From positions 1-46,775 of the forward strand of contig CAAEEX010000126.1 in the NCBI GenBank assembly GCA_900755005.1: DNA of 46,775 bases, given 5' to 3'. The notes beneath the pieces are model-generated. The model worked only from the letters and a program-made list of their open reading frames with translations, ran no database searches and had not been told where the DNA came from. Made by a program: the position numbers and the translations under genes. Positions 33,139 to 41,459 of this stretch are shown piece after piece (within the stretch, counting starts at the first letter, position 1; every line of letters starts with the position of its first letter). This DNA comes from an uncultured Collinsella sp. Its GTDB lineage: Bacteria > Actinomycetota > Coriobacteriia > Coriobacteriales > Coriobacteriaceae.

Positions 33139-33432
33139 GGTGTCTCCTTGCGGTGGCGTTGCAGATGCCCCGTTCATACCCGTCGGGCTTAAACGATAGA
33201 CGGTCAATTGCCCGGCCAAAAGGATAGATTCCAATTGGGAAAGTAGGTTTGCATAAAAGTACCTTCAGAATGTGACAAACAAATGGGATGGTTAAACGTT
33301 TTATCCCGTCTACCCTGCGGTTTTTTACCACTTGCCTAAATGACGAACGCATAACCTCTGATAAAGGTTTTACTAAAGGAGTGCCAACGTTTATCAATGC
33401 GCCGTGGTGGCGCCGGGCCAGGAGGTAACATC

Positions 33433-33723
33433 ATGTTCCAGGCTGGAGATGTCGTCGAGACCGACTTCGAAGGATTTCTGAAGCTGCTGCGTTCCAAGAC
33501 GCGCGCTTTCGTGTCGATCAACGATCACGAGTACTACATCACGCACACCGATGGCTATTGGCGTGTTCAGGATTGCGAGGCCCTCAACGATAAGGGCCAC
33601 TTTACTGACTGCTCCGAGCTGGTCAACACGGTTTGCGAGGTCGTCGAGCTGCCTTGGATCTGCGGCAAGAGCCTGCACGACAGCTTCTCGGGCGCCACGG
33701 TCTACGAGGCCGTCGCCGCCTAG
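33433..33723 (+). CDS. Small conserved-looking protein of unknown function
   Basis: 96 residues, acidic, not recognised. It reads as a folded domain with four cysteines (DCEAL, DCSEL, TVCEV, WICGK) and aromatic residues (HEYYITHTDGYWRVQD). No signal or membrane segment is present. A very strong ribosome-binding site, AGGAGGTAACATC, precedes the ATG, and its own terminator follows, so it is surely translated. The 294-bp gap before it shows no clear promoter. Confidence 0.75.
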   Translation: MFQAGDVVETDFEGFLKLLRSKTRAFVSINDHEYYITHTDGYWRVQDCEALNDKGHFTDCSELVNTVCEVVELPWICGKSLHDSFSGATVYEAVAA

Positions 33724-33749
33724 CAGGCAACACAACTAGGTTTTCACGT

Positions 33750-33786
33750 GACCGCTGGCGCCGCCCCCGCGCCGGTGGTCTTTTTC
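33750..33786 (+). terminator. Terminator after the 96-residue protein
   Basis: A 12-bp stem (GACCGCTGGCGC / GCGCCGGTGGTC with two GU pairs) is followed by TTTTTC. Confidence 0.85.
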
Positions 33787-33828
33787 TGCCGATAGGCCAT
33801 AAAAGTGCACGCATTTGCGGAGAGCCTG

Positions 33829-33857
33829 TTGACGATAGTCAAAACTCGGACTAATCT
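33829..33857 (+). promoter_or_regulatory. Promoter of the MarR-ABC exporter operon
   Basis: TTGACG, 17 bp, TAATCT: the best -35/-10 pair in the window. The -35 lies in the palindrome TTGAC-GATA-GTCAA (33829-33842). Confidence 0.75.
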
Positions 33858-33890
33858 AGAGACACAAAATTGGTCAAAAATCGGACAATC
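33838..33890. promoter_or_regulatory. Tandem candidate MarR operators
   Basis: GTCAAAACTCGGACTAATC (33838-33856) and GTCAAAAATCGGACAATC (33873-33890) are near-identical direct repeats. The first covers the promoter spacer and -10, the second the early leader. This fits autorepression by the MarR protein. Confidence 0.55.
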
Positions 33891-33904
33891 GAATGGTGGG
33901 ATAG

Positions 33905-34405
33905 ATGAATAGTGCGGTTGCGCTGGTCGACTTCGACCGGTTGCTCAATGGACTCGACCATATCTATTCGGAGTTCTCGCGCGCCTGCGGCCTTTCGGAC
34001 TGCGCTTACTGGATGCTCGTCGATACCAGCACGGCGGGCGGCAGTATTGCCGTAAGTCGTCTGACAAGCGAATGGTTCTACAGCAAGCAGACTATCAACT
34101 CGGCAATTAAAACCTTGACGGCGCGGGGCTTCGCAACGTTGGAGTTTGCTGAAGGCAGTCGTAAGAACAAGGTTGTGAGCCTGACCGAAGAGGGCAGGCG
34201 ATTTGCCGAGCGTTATGCGCTGCCGGCACTCAAGGCCGAACAGCGAGCCTTTGGCGCGCTTGAGCCATGTGAGCAGCGCGAGATTATGCGCTTGATCGGC
34301 AAATTCTCTCAGGTGCTCGGCGAGGAGTGCGATGCCTTTAAGCAGCATATCGCTGCCGAGAGCCAAGCCGAGAATCAAGGTGAGGGGGAGTCGTGCGACT
34401 GTTAA
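33905..34405 (+). CDS. MarR-family transcriptional regulator
   Basis: 166 residues. The winged helix-turn-helix is visible as LTSEWFYSKQTINSAIKTLTARGFATLEF with the wing SRKNKVVSLTEEGRRF, flanked by dimerisation helices. It overlaps the first ABC gene by 13 bases, so it is the autoregulator of the exporter operon, probably relieved by an exported drug or host compound (inference). GGTGGGAT precedes the ATG. Confidence 0.92.
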   Translation: MNSAVALVDFDRLLNGLDHIYSEFSRACGLSDCAYWMLVDTSTAGGSIAVSRLTSEWFYSKQTINSAIKTLTARGFATLEFAEGSRKNKVVSLTEEGRRFAERYALPALKAEQRAFGALEPCEQREIMRLIGKFSQVLGEECDAFKQHIAAESQAENQGEGESCDC

Positions 34406-36129
34406 TGAGGTTTTTGAAGCCCTACCGAGGGCTTGTCGCAGTGACACTGCTGGTGCTGCTGGTGGATAACGTCGGTACGCTGTTGGTTCCCACGATGCTG
34501 GCGAACATGGTCAACACCGGTATTACCACGGGCGATGTCGACTACATTTTACGCAACGGCCTATACATGTTTATCGCGACCAGCATGGCTAGCGGCGGCA
34601 CGGTGCTGGGCTGCTATCTTTCGGCGCGCCTGGCCGCCAACGTGGCCCGCGATATCCGCAATGCCGTGTACGACAAATCGCTCGAGCTCGCGGCCAGCGA
34701 TTTTGAGCGCTTTGGCACCGGATCGATGATCACGCGCTCGCTCAACGACATCAACGTGATTCAGCAGGCGATTCTGCAGACGATTCAGCTGGTGCTGCCC
34801 GTGCCGTTTTTGGCTGTGGCGGGCATCATCTTCGCCTGGTTTATCGATCCCGCCATGGGCACGCTTTTGGGCGTAGTCGTTGCGATTGTGCTGGTGGCGG
34901 CGGTCTTTACGGTTGCCAATGCGGCGCCGATTTTTATGCGCCTACAGGGCTTTATCGACCGCATGAACGTGGTACTGCGCGAGAATATTGTGGGCGTGCG
35001 CGTCATCCGTGCGTTTAACAAGGAGCGCCACGAGGAACGGCGTCTGGACGAGGTGTTTAGCGAATACGCCGCCAACGCCATCAAAGTCAACCACCTGTTT
35101 GTGGGCCTCGACAGCTCAAGCTTCTTTTTGATGAACATCGCCGAGGTGGCGGTGCTGTGGGTGGGCGGCAACCGCGTGGGCGCCCACGCCATGCAGATTG
35201 CGAGTATCTCGGCGGTGCTGGAGTATGCAATTCTGATCCTGTTCTTTGTGATGATGGCCCAGATGGTGGTGCTGACGCTTCCGCGTGCTGCCGCGTGCCT
35301 GAACCGTGCGCAGCAGGTGTTGGAGATTGAGCCGAGCATCGTCGATGGCGAGCGCACGCTTGATGCGGCCGCGTCCGACTCAAAGGACGGGGCCGATGCG
35401 GTCGCCGTGTTCGATCATATGTCGTTTCGCTTTGACGACGCCGACGAGGACACCCTGTGCGATCTGAGCTTTGCCTGTCGTCGCGGGCAGACCACCGCGA
35501 TCGTGGGCTCGACGGGTTCGGGCAAGTCGACGGTGGCCAAGCTTCTGCTGCGCTTCCACGATGCCACCAAGGGCGCCATTCGCCTGGACGGCGTCGACCT
35601 GCGCGAGCTTTCGCAAGGCGAGATTCGCGGGCGCATTGCCTATGTGCCGCAAAAAGCATGGCTGTTCTCGGGCACCGTGGCAAGCAATCTGCGCTTTGGC
35701 AACGAGGACGCGACCGAGGCGGACATGCTTCATGCGCTGCAGGTTGCCCAGAGCACCTTTGTGCTCGATCAGCCGCAGGGGCTCGATACCCCGGTGGCGC
35801 AGGGCGGCACGAACTTTTCGGGCGGCCAGCGCCAACGTCTGGCCATTGCTCGCGCGCTCATGAAGCAGGCCGATTTGTACATCTTCGATGACAGTTTTTC
35901 GGCCCTGGACTTTAAGACCGATGCGGCCCTGCGCCATGCATTGCAAGACGAGACGCGCGATGCCGCGGTGCTCATCATCGCGCAGCGCATCTCGACGATC
36001 TTGCACGCCGACCAGATCGTCGTGCTCAAGGATGGCGAGGTTGTGGGCTTGGGCACGCATGGCGAGCTTATGGAAACCTGCGAGGTATACCGCGCCATCG
36101 CGGAATCGCAAATGAAGGGAGGTGAGTAG
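34393..36129 (+). CDS. ABC exporter half-transporter with degenerate nucleotide site
   Basis: 578 residues: an N-terminal six-helix exporter domain and a C-terminal ATPase. Walker A GSTGSGKS (372-379), Q-loop PQKAWLF, signature FSGGQRQRL, Walker B YIFDDSFSALD. D500 takes the place of the catalytic glutamate, as in one half of heterodimeric exporters such as TM287/288, LmrCD or BmrCD. The start is GTG 34393 or ATG 34405 (TAATG overlap with marR); the GGGGGAG site fits neither perfectly. The partner starts two bases downstream. Confidence 0.93.
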   Translation: MRLLMRFLKPYRGLVAVTLLVLLVDNVGTLLVPTMLANMVNTGITTGDVDYILRNGLYMFIATSMASGGTVLGCYLSARLAANVARDIRNAVYDKSLELAASDFERFGTGSMITRSLNDINVIQQAILQTIQLVLPVPFLAVAGIIFAWFIDPAMGTLLGVVVAIVLVAAVFTVANAAPIFMRLQGFIDRMNVVLRENIVGVRVIRAFNKERHEERRLDEVFSEYAANAIKVNHLFVGLDSSSFFLMNIAEVAVLWVGGNRVGAHAMQIASISAVLEYAILILFFVMMAQMVVLTLPRAAACLNRAQQVLEIEPSIVDGERTLDAAASDSKDGADAVAVFDHMSFRFDDADEDTLCDLSFACRRGQTTAIVGSTGSGKSTVAKLLLRFHDATKGAIRLDGVDLRELSQGEIRGRIAYVPQKAWLFSGTVASNLRFGNEDATEADMLHALQVAQSTFVLDQPQGLDTPVAQGGTNFSGGQRQRLAIARALMKQADLYIFDDSFSALDFKTDAALRHALQDETRDAAVLIIAQRISTILHADQIVVLKDGEVVGLGTHGELMETCEVYRAIAESQMKGGE

Positions 36130-36130
36130 C

Positions 36131-38137
36131 ATGGCCGAGGAGCTCAAGAAGCAGGCCAGCGTTGATGACGCCGTTGCCGCGGGACTGGTTGAGGAAACGG
36201 CTGCCGTAGCACCCGAGCTGGACGAGGCCGCCAAGGCTGCAGCCGAGCGCGAGGCTCGCCGCCAAGCGCTCTACGAGGAAAACGAGCGCGCCGAGGACGA
36301 GCGCGCCCGCGCCGAGGCAGAGCGCATGCGCGATGTGGACGACGAGGACGAGGACGAGAAACCCCGCGACACCTGGGCGACGGTGCGCCGCCTGTGGAGC
36401 GAGGCCGCCGGCGATCATTGGCGCTTCTATATCGTGTTTGCGAGCATCGTGTTCTACGTTATCTTTAACACCGCCGCGCCGGCATATAGCGCCCGCGTGA
36501 TCGATGAGCTGTGGGGCCACATTCAGGTGGCGTTTGCCAACGACACCACCTTCAACATCACCTGGGAGAACTGCGGCAGGACCATCTTCATCTACTTTAT
36601 GATTTGGACCGCCGCCGCCTCGTTCTACGCGCTCCAGAGCTTTTTGATGTCGAGCGTGGCCGAACGCCTCAACCTGCGTCTGCGTAACCGCATCGCCCAA
36701 AAGCTCAATCGTCTGCCGCTCGCCTATTTTGACGCACATCGTCCCGGCGAGGTCGTTAGCCGCGCGACCAACGACCTGGACAAGATGTCCGAGAGCATGC
36801 AACGCGGATTGCTGCAGCTGCTGGTGTCGATTGGTACGGTAGTGGGCGCTGTGAGCGTGATGTTTGTGTTCAGTGTGCCACTCACGCTGGTCTTTTTGTT
36901 CTTTACGGCGTTGTCGCTGCTGGTGACCAAGGTGGTCTCGCGTCGCACGCATGACGTAACCGGCGAGCGTCAGGAGTGGGTGTCCAAGATTACGAGTGCG
37001 GTCGAGGAAGGCTACTCGGGCCGTCTGGTGATTCGCGCGTTTAACCGCGAGCGTCAGAGTTCTGCCGAGGTGCACCAGGCCTCGAGCGAGCTAGCGCGCG
37101 TGAGTGCCAAGGCCGACTTTATGATTAACGCCGTCGGCCCCGCGGTGCGCTTTATCGGCCGCCTGGCACAGATCGTGATTGCGATTGTGGGCTGCAGCAT
37201 GCTGGTTGCCGGCCACATGACCGTCGGTGTGTTCCAGGCGTTCTTCCAGTTTATCTACGAGGCATCCGAGCCCATGACGCAGCTGTCGTTTACCTTCAAC
37301 TCGCTGCAGAGCGCGCTGGCGAGCGCGGAGCGCGTGTTTGACCTGCTCGATGAACCCGAGATGGAGGCGGATCCGCAGCCGGGCGAGGCCGCCAAGCTGC
37401 CGGGTCGCGTTGAGGGCCGTGTCGCTTTTGAGCACGTGCGCTTTGGCTATTCGCCCGACAAGCCGCTTATGCGCGACGTGTCGTTTACCGCCGAGCCGGG
37501 TCAGAAGATTGCGGTGGTGGGAACCACGGGTGCGGGTAAGACCACGCTCATCAACCTGCTTATGCGCTTTTACGAGATCGACGGCGGCCGCATTACGCTC
37601 GACGGCGTGGACACGAGCCGCATGGACCGCGGCGAGCTACGGCAGCAGTTTGGCATGGTGCTGCAGGACGCCTGGCTGTTCGATGGCACGATTGCCGAAA
37701 ACATCGCCTACGGCTGCCCCGAGGCGACGCGCGACGAGATCATGGCTGCCGCCCGCGCCGCGCAGGTCGACTTCTTTGTGCGCACCATGCCGCAGGGCTA
37801 CGACACGCGCGTGGCCAACGATGCCGAGAGCATCAGCCAGGGCCAGCGTCAGCTGCTGACCATCGCACGCGTGCTGCTCAACAACCCGGCGATTCTCATC
37901 CTGGACGAGGCGACCTCAAGCGTGGACACGCGTACCGAGCTTGCCATCGGCCGCGCCATGGATGCGCTCATGCGCGGGCGCACGAGCTTTGTGATCGCGC
38001 ACCGCCTGTCGACGATCGTGGATGCCGACCTGATCCTGGTCATGGACCACGGCAACATCATCGAGCAGGGCACGCACAAGGAACTGCTGGCTGCCGAGGG
38101 CGCTTACGCCGATCTCTACCTGAGTCAGTTCGCATAA
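36131..38137 (+). CDS. ABC exporter half-transporter, catalytic-site partner
   Basis: 668 residues. A charged, Ala/Glu-rich cytoplasmic extension (about 1-80, coiled-coil-like) precedes the exporter membrane domain. The ATPase has Walker A GTTGAGKT (464-471), Walker B ILILDEATSS with E593 intact and H-loop IAHRLS, but a non-canonical signature ISQGQ (568-572). Together with D500 of the upstream subunit this makes one degenerate and one working ATP site. AGGGAGGTGAG precedes the ATG at 36131. The substrate is unknown, probably a lipophilic compound. Confidence 0.93.
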   Translation: MAEELKKQASVDDAVAAGLVEETAAVAPELDEAAKAAAEREARRQALYEENERAEDERARAEAERMRDVDDEDEDEKPRDTWATVRRLWSEAAGDHWRFYIVFASIVFYVIFNTAAPAYSARVIDELWGHIQVAFANDTTFNITWENCGRTIFIYFMIWTAAASFYALQSFLMSSVAERLNLRLRNRIAQKLNRLPLAYFDAHRPGEVVSRATNDLDKMSESMQRGLLQLLVSIGTVVGAVSVMFVFSVPLTLVFLFFTALSLLVTKVVSRRTHDVTGERQEWVSKITSAVEEGYSGRLVIRAFNRERQSSAEVHQASSELARVSAKADFMINAVGPAVRFIGRLAQIVIAIVGCSMLVAGHMTVGVFQAFFQFIYEASEPMTQLSFTFNSLQSALASAERVFDLLDEPEMEADPQPGEAAKLPGRVEGRVAFEHVRFGYSPDKPLMRDVSFTAEPGQKIAVVGTTGAGKTTLINLLMRFYEIDGGRITLDGVDTSRMDRGELRQQFGMVLQDAWLFDGTIAENIAYGCPEATRDEIMAAARAAQVDFFVRTMPQGYDTRVANDAESISQGQRQLLTIARVLLNNPAILILDEATSSVDTRTELAIGRAMDALMRGRTSFVIAHRLSTIVDADLILVMDHGNIIEQGTHKELLAAEGAYADLYLSQFA

Positions 38138-38142
38138 TGTGG

Positions 38143-38163
38143 CAAAGGGACGACCCCTTTGTC
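38143..38163. repeat. Repeat with CAAAGGGAC...CCCCTTTGTC core, copy 2
   Basis: 19 of 21 bases match 19939-19959. Unlike that copy it has no U tract after it. Confidence 0.8.
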
Positions 38164-38174
38164 GCATCGGAAAC

Positions 38175-38214
38175 AAGGCGCGCCGGGGATGAACTCCCTG
38201 GCGCGCCTTTTGCG
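38175..38214. terminator. Bidirectional terminator between ABC exporter and cysE
   Basis: A perfect 10-bp stem AAGGCGCGCC / GGCGCGCCTT is followed by TTTGCG on the plus strand and GTTTCC on the minus strand. The genes converge here. Confidence 0.8.
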
Positions 38215-38248
38215 TCGGTGCCGATGTCGTTTTGTGCCGCTTGCGTTC

Positions 38249-38953
38249 CTAGCGCTCGTCCACGAGCTTGGCGACGAGGACCTTGAGCTCGGCCACCTCT
38301 CGCTCGAGTTCCTTGACGCGGCGGGCATTCTCGGTGATGCCCTGGCGGTTGAGCGCGGATTGCTCGGCGGCATCGTCGGGCATGTACTCGCGATGCTGCT
38401 TGGCATCGAAGCTCTCCTCGAACACGCGGCAGCCGTTGCGTTTGATGATGCGCCCGGGCACGCCCACGACGGTGCAGTTGTCGGGCACGTCTTTGACGAC
38501 GACCGAGTTGCCACCGATCTTGACGTTGTCGCCGATGCGAATGTTGCCGAGTACCTTGGCGCCCGTGCCCACGGTGACGTTGTTGCCCAGGGTGGGGTGG
38601 CGTTTGCCGGTCTCGTTGCCGGTACCGCCGAGCGTGACGCCCTGGTAAAGCACACAGTTGTCGCCCACGATGGTGGTTTCGCCGATGACGACGCCCATGG
38701 CGTGGTCGATAAAGAAATGCTTGCCGATCTGTGCGGCGGGGTGAATCTCGACGCCGGTGATGTGGCGGGTGATTTGTGAGAGCACGCGGGCGAGCGAGCG
38801 ATGACCGTGCTCCCACAGCCAGTGCTCGGGCACGTGGTTCCACTTGGCGTGCAGGCCAGGATAGGAAAGGAAGATGACCAGACCGTTTTGCGCGGCGGGG
38901 TCCTGCGCTTGGACGGTCTTGATGTCCTCGCGAATGGTATTGATAAAGCTCAC
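38249..38953 (-). CDS. cysE: Serine O-acetyltransferase
   Basis: 234 residues. It makes O-acetylserine for cysteine synthesis. The N-terminal helical part (SFINTIREDIKTVQAQDPA) leads into left-handed beta-helix hexapeptide repeats: IHPAAQIGKHFFIDH, MGVVIGETTIVGDNCVLYQG, VTLGGTG, HPTLGNNVTVG. The catalytic histidine lies in FIDHAMG. The C-terminal about 45 residues form a predicted coiled coil (RRVKELEREVAELKVLVAKL), longer than in the short soluble forms. GTG 38953 is preferred: GGGAGG lies seven bases upstream, and the longer ATG frame from 39040 adds unrelated sequence. Confidence 0.92.
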   Translation of the reverse strand: MSFINTIREDIKTVQAQDPAAQNGLVIFLSYPGLHAKWNHVPEHWLWEHGHRSLARVLSQITRHITGVEIHPAAQIGKHFFIDHAMGVVIGETTIVGDNCVLYQGVTLGGTGNETGKRHPTLGNNVTVGTGAKVLGNIRIGDNVKIGGNSVVVKDVPDNCTVVGVPGRIIKRNGCRVFEESFDAKQHREYMPDDAAEQSALNRQGITENARRVKELEREVAELKVLVAKLVDER

Positions 38954-39176
38954 CGGCCGCCCTCCCTTAGCGCCATGGCAATGCGATTCAATAAAGTATA
39001 GCGATTCGCTAGGGATTAGGAAGGACAATCTTGGCGGCATTGCACGACAGGTGTCAGTTATGCAAACTTGCTGGTAATGGAGTCATGCTTTTGTGGGGTT
39101 GCGCACGAGGGGGCGCTGCAACCGTATACTGGTCAACTTGGACGTATCCGCGCCCACAACTGAGAGGTTTTACTTC

Positions 39177-39824
39177 ATGGGTTTCATTAATTTTATCGCC
39201 GAGCTGCTCAAGGATCCGCGTACCGCGATCGCCAGCTGGATTGCTGCCGGCCCGCTTATGGCCTATGGCTGCGTGTTCCTGATTATCTTTATCGAGACGG
39301 GCGTGGTGTTCTTCCCGTTCCTTCCTGGCGATTCGCTGCTGTTTGCCTCGGGTTTCTTTGCCCACAACGGTGGCTTTAACATCGTGGCCCTGCTGGCCGT
39401 CGCATGGGCTGCTGCCATCCTGGGCGACCAGTGCAACTTTATGATCGGTCACTTCTTTGGCAAAAAGATCATCGCTTCGGGTAAGGTCAAGGCCATGACG
39501 CCCGAGCGCATCAAAAAGTCCGAGGATTTCTTGGACAAGTGGGGCCACCTGGCCATCTTCCTGGGCCGCTTCTTCCCGTTTATCCGCACCTTTGTGCCCT
39601 TTATCGCCGGCATGGGCGGCATGCACTGGCGCAACTTCGTTATCTTTAACGTGCTGGGCGGCATTACCTGGTCAACGCTCTTTACACTGCTGGGCTACTT
39701 CTTTGGCGGCATCCCCTTTGTGCAGGAGCACTTTGAGCTGCTGATCGTCGGCATCGTTGCCGTGTCGATCATCCCGACCGTGGTCGGTCTGGTTAAGGCT
39801 AAGCTGGGCAAAAAGAACGCGTAG
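39177..39824 (+). CDS. DedA-family membrane protein
   Basis: 215 residues, several hydrophobic segments. Family marks: FPFLPGDSLLFASGF, GDQCNFMIGHFFG and the conserved FLGRFFPFIRTFVPFIAGMG with its two arginines. DedA proteins are half-type lipid transporters; some flip undecaprenyl phosphate or phosphatidylethanolamine. Which lipid applies here is unknown. GAGAGG precedes the ATG at 39177. A TATACT hexamer at 39125 may be its -10. Confidence 0.92.
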   Translation: MGFINFIAELLKDPRTAIASWIAAGPLMAYGCVFLIIFIETGVVFFPFLPGDSLLFASGFFAHNGGFNIVALLAVAWAAAILGDQCNFMIGHFFGKKIIASGKVKAMTPERIKKSEDFLDKWGHLAIFLGRFFPFIRTFVPFIAGMGGMHWRNFVIFNVLGGITWSTLFTLLGYFFGGIPFVQEHFELLIVGIVAVSIIPTVVGLVKAKLGKKNA

Positions 39825-39854
39825 CTCGAGCCGGCGCGCAAACCGTGCAGTTGG

Positions 39855-39889
39855 GGCCCGTCACCGCTTACGGTGGCGGGCCTTTTTAG
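39855..39889 (+). terminator. Terminator after the DedA gene
   Basis: GGCCCG-T-CACC pairs with GGTG-G-CGGGCC and is followed by TTTTTAG. Confidence 0.9.
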
Positions 39890-39907
39890 TTTCGGTCAAA
39901 TGAAAAT

Positions 39908-39924
39908 ACTTTACTTAGTTAAAG
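39908..39924. promoter_or_regulatory. Candidate ilvE operator, shared motif with the amino-acid importer
   Basis: ACTTTACTTAGTTAAAG, matching the site at 9498-9517 at 15 of 17 positions. It is upstream of the ilvE -10/-35 region, so here the regulator could activate or repress. Confidence 0.5.
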
Positions 39925-39954
39925 AAAAGCGTTTTATCCGACGCGCGTGCGGAG

Positions 39955-39960
39955 TACAAT
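39955..39960 (+). promoter_or_regulatory. ilvE -10 box
   Basis: TACAAT with a weak TTTTAT 17 bp upstream. The expected start site falls at or next to the A of an ATG at 39968. Confidence 0.5.
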
Positions 39961-39967
39961 CTCGTGC

Positions 39968-40117
39968 ATGCGAATCGACGTGCCATCGGCTTTGATGCTG
40001 CTCGCGTGTCCCGTCCGGCTCTACGCTCCGGGCGTGCGACGTTGCGACGCGGTCGGCCTCGGTCCTTGCGTGCGGGTTCGCGAGTTTGCAACTGTGTATG
40101 TAAGGAGCGACATATGA
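39968..40117 (+). CDS. Possible leader ORF overlapping ilvE
   Basis: 49 codons from ATG 39968 to a TGA that overlaps the ilvE start codon (ATGA). It is rich in Val and Leu (for example SALMLLACPV), Arg and Cys. The ATG is seven bases after the -10 box, so the transcript could be leaderless. Neither translation nor function is shown; it may only couple or delay ilvE translation. No ribosome-binding site lies in the transcribed part. Confidence 0.3.
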   Translation: MRIDVPSALMLLACPVRLYAPGVRRCDAVGLGPCVRVREFATVYVRSDI

Positions 40118-41166
40118 CTGTCGAGAAGAAGGATATCGATTGGGGTAGCCTCGGCTTTGGCTACATGAAGACCGATTACAGCTACGAGGCCCATTGGAAG
40201 GACGGCGAGTGGGACGAGGGTGGCCTGACCACCGATCACACCCTGCATGTCTCCGAGTGCGGCGGCATCTTCCATTACTGCCAGGAGGTCTTTGAAGGCC
40301 TGAAGGCCTACACCGCCGAGGACGGCAGCATCGTCTGCTTCCGTCCCGACATGAACGCCGAGCGCATGTACAACTCTGCGCAGCGCCTCGAGATGCCCCC
40401 GTTCCCCAAGGACAAGTTCGTTGAGGCCGTCAAGCAGGTCGTTTCTGCCAACGCCGCCTGGGTTCCGCCCTTCGGTTCCGGCGCAACTCTGTACGTGCGT
40501 CCGTTTATGATCGGCTCCGGTGACGTGATCGGCGTGGCTCCCGCTCCTGAGTACACGTTCCGTATTCTCGTGACCCCGGTCGGTCCGTACTTTAAGGGTG
40601 GCCTCAAGCCCGTCAAGCTGCGCGTTTCCGAGTACGACCGTGCGGCACCGCACGGCACCGGCAACATCAAGGCCGGCCTCAACTACGCCATGTCCCTCAA
40701 GCCCACGATGGAGGCCCATCGCGAGGGCTATGCCGAGAACCTGTATCTCGACTCCGAGTCCCGCACCTATGTCGAGGAGACCGGCGGCGCCAACGTCCTG
40801 TTCGTGAAGGAGGACGGCACGCTCGTCGTTCCGCAGTCGCACACCGACTCCATCCTGCCCTCTATCACCCGTCGTTCGCTCGTTCAGGTCGCTCAGGACC
40901 TGGGCATGACCGTTGACCAACGTCCCGTCGAGTGGGCCGAGGTCAAGGCCGGTACCTTTGTCGAGTGCGGTCTGTGCGGCACCGCTGCCGTCATCTCCCC
41001 GGTGGGCGAGATTGACAACAAGGTCTATGGCGCCGACGAGACCGTGACCTTCCCGGCTGGCTACACCGAGATCGGTCCTGTGATGAAGAAGCTCCGCGAG
41101 ACCCTGACTGGTATCCAGTCTGGTGCTGTTGAGGATAAGCACAACTGGGTTTACACCGTCGCGTAA
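40114..41166 (+). CDS. ilvE: Branched-chain amino-acid aminotransferase
   Basis: 350 residues, the long bacterial/eukaryote-type BCAT. It transfers the amino group between glutamate and leucine, isoleucine or valine. The PLP lysine is K186 in GTGNIKAGLNYA. Other marks: HYCQEVFEGLKAY, ETGGANVLFV and GTAAVISPVG. TAAGGAGCGACAT before the ATG at 40114 fixes the start. A motif shared with the amino-acid importer lies upstream. Confidence 0.96.
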   Translation: MTVEKKDIDWGSLGFGYMKTDYSYEAHWKDGEWDEGGLTTDHTLHVSECGGIFHYCQEVFEGLKAYTAEDGSIVCFRPDMNAERMYNSAQRLEMPPFPKDKFVEAVKQVVSANAAWVPPFGSGATLYVRPFMIGSGDVIGVAPAPEYTFRILVTPVGPYFKGGLKPVKLRVSEYDRAAPHGTGNIKAGLNYAMSLKPTMEAHREGYAENLYLDSESRTYVEETGGANVLFVKEDGTLVVPQSHTDSILPSITRRSLVQVAQDLGMTVDQRPVEWAEVKAGTFVECGLCGTAAVISPVGEIDNKVYGADETVTFPAGYTEIGPVMKKLRETLTGIQSGAVEDKHNWVYTVA

Positions 41167-41197
41167 GCTGTCTTAGCTGTCCGGCCCGAGGGCGGCC

Positions 41198-41294
41198 TTC
41201 CCTCCCGGCGCGTCCTCGGACATGCAAGAAGCCCTCGCTGCGCACTTCGTGCGGCGAGGGCTTCTTGCGTCCTGCGGAATGCGCCGGGAGGGAA
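41198..41294. repeat. Triple-nested palindromic element
   Basis: Perfect 13-bp outer arms (TTCCCTCCCGGCG, 41198-41210; complement 41282-41294) enclose perfect 15-bp arms (GCAAGAAGCCCTCGC, 41224-41238; complement 41254-41268), with a small GCAC/GTGC hairpin at the centre. There is no U tract. Confidence 0.9.
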
Positions 41295-41360
41295 CTTACT
41301 CTCCGCCCTGCGAGCTCGGCGTTGTCGCACAGGCAATAATTAATCTGAATTAAAGATGGT

Positions 41361-41387
41361 GCGCGGCCTTTCGGCCGCGCGTTTTAT
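41361..41387 (+). terminator. Terminator downstream of ilvE
   Basis: Perfect 8-bp stem GCGCGGCC / GGCCGCGC with loop TTTC, followed by GTTTTAT. Confidence 0.8.
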
Positions 41388-41420
41388 AAAGAAAGGGTCC
41401 AAGGCGATTGCCCTGGACCC
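41381..41420 (-). terminator. Terminator of lemA
   Basis: GGGTCCAAGGC pairs with GCCCTGGACCC (one mismatch). On the minus strand TTTCTTTATAAAAC follows. Confidence 0.8.
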
Positions 41421-41459
41421 CAAAGGATCAATGTGCTGGCAGAGGCTCGGCCGTGTCTA

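Larger units (their letters stand above)
41167..41459. other. Gene-free interval between ilvE and lemA
   Basis: 293 bp. It holds a triple-nested palindrome (41198-41294), a plus-strand terminator (41361-41387) and a minus-strand terminator for lemA (41381-41420). No gene is seen. Confidence 0.6.

Noticed and set aside
39961..40113. T-box or amino-acid riboswitch before ilvE
   Set aside because: No T-box antiterminator sequence and no terminator in the leader; only a possible leader ORF is left.
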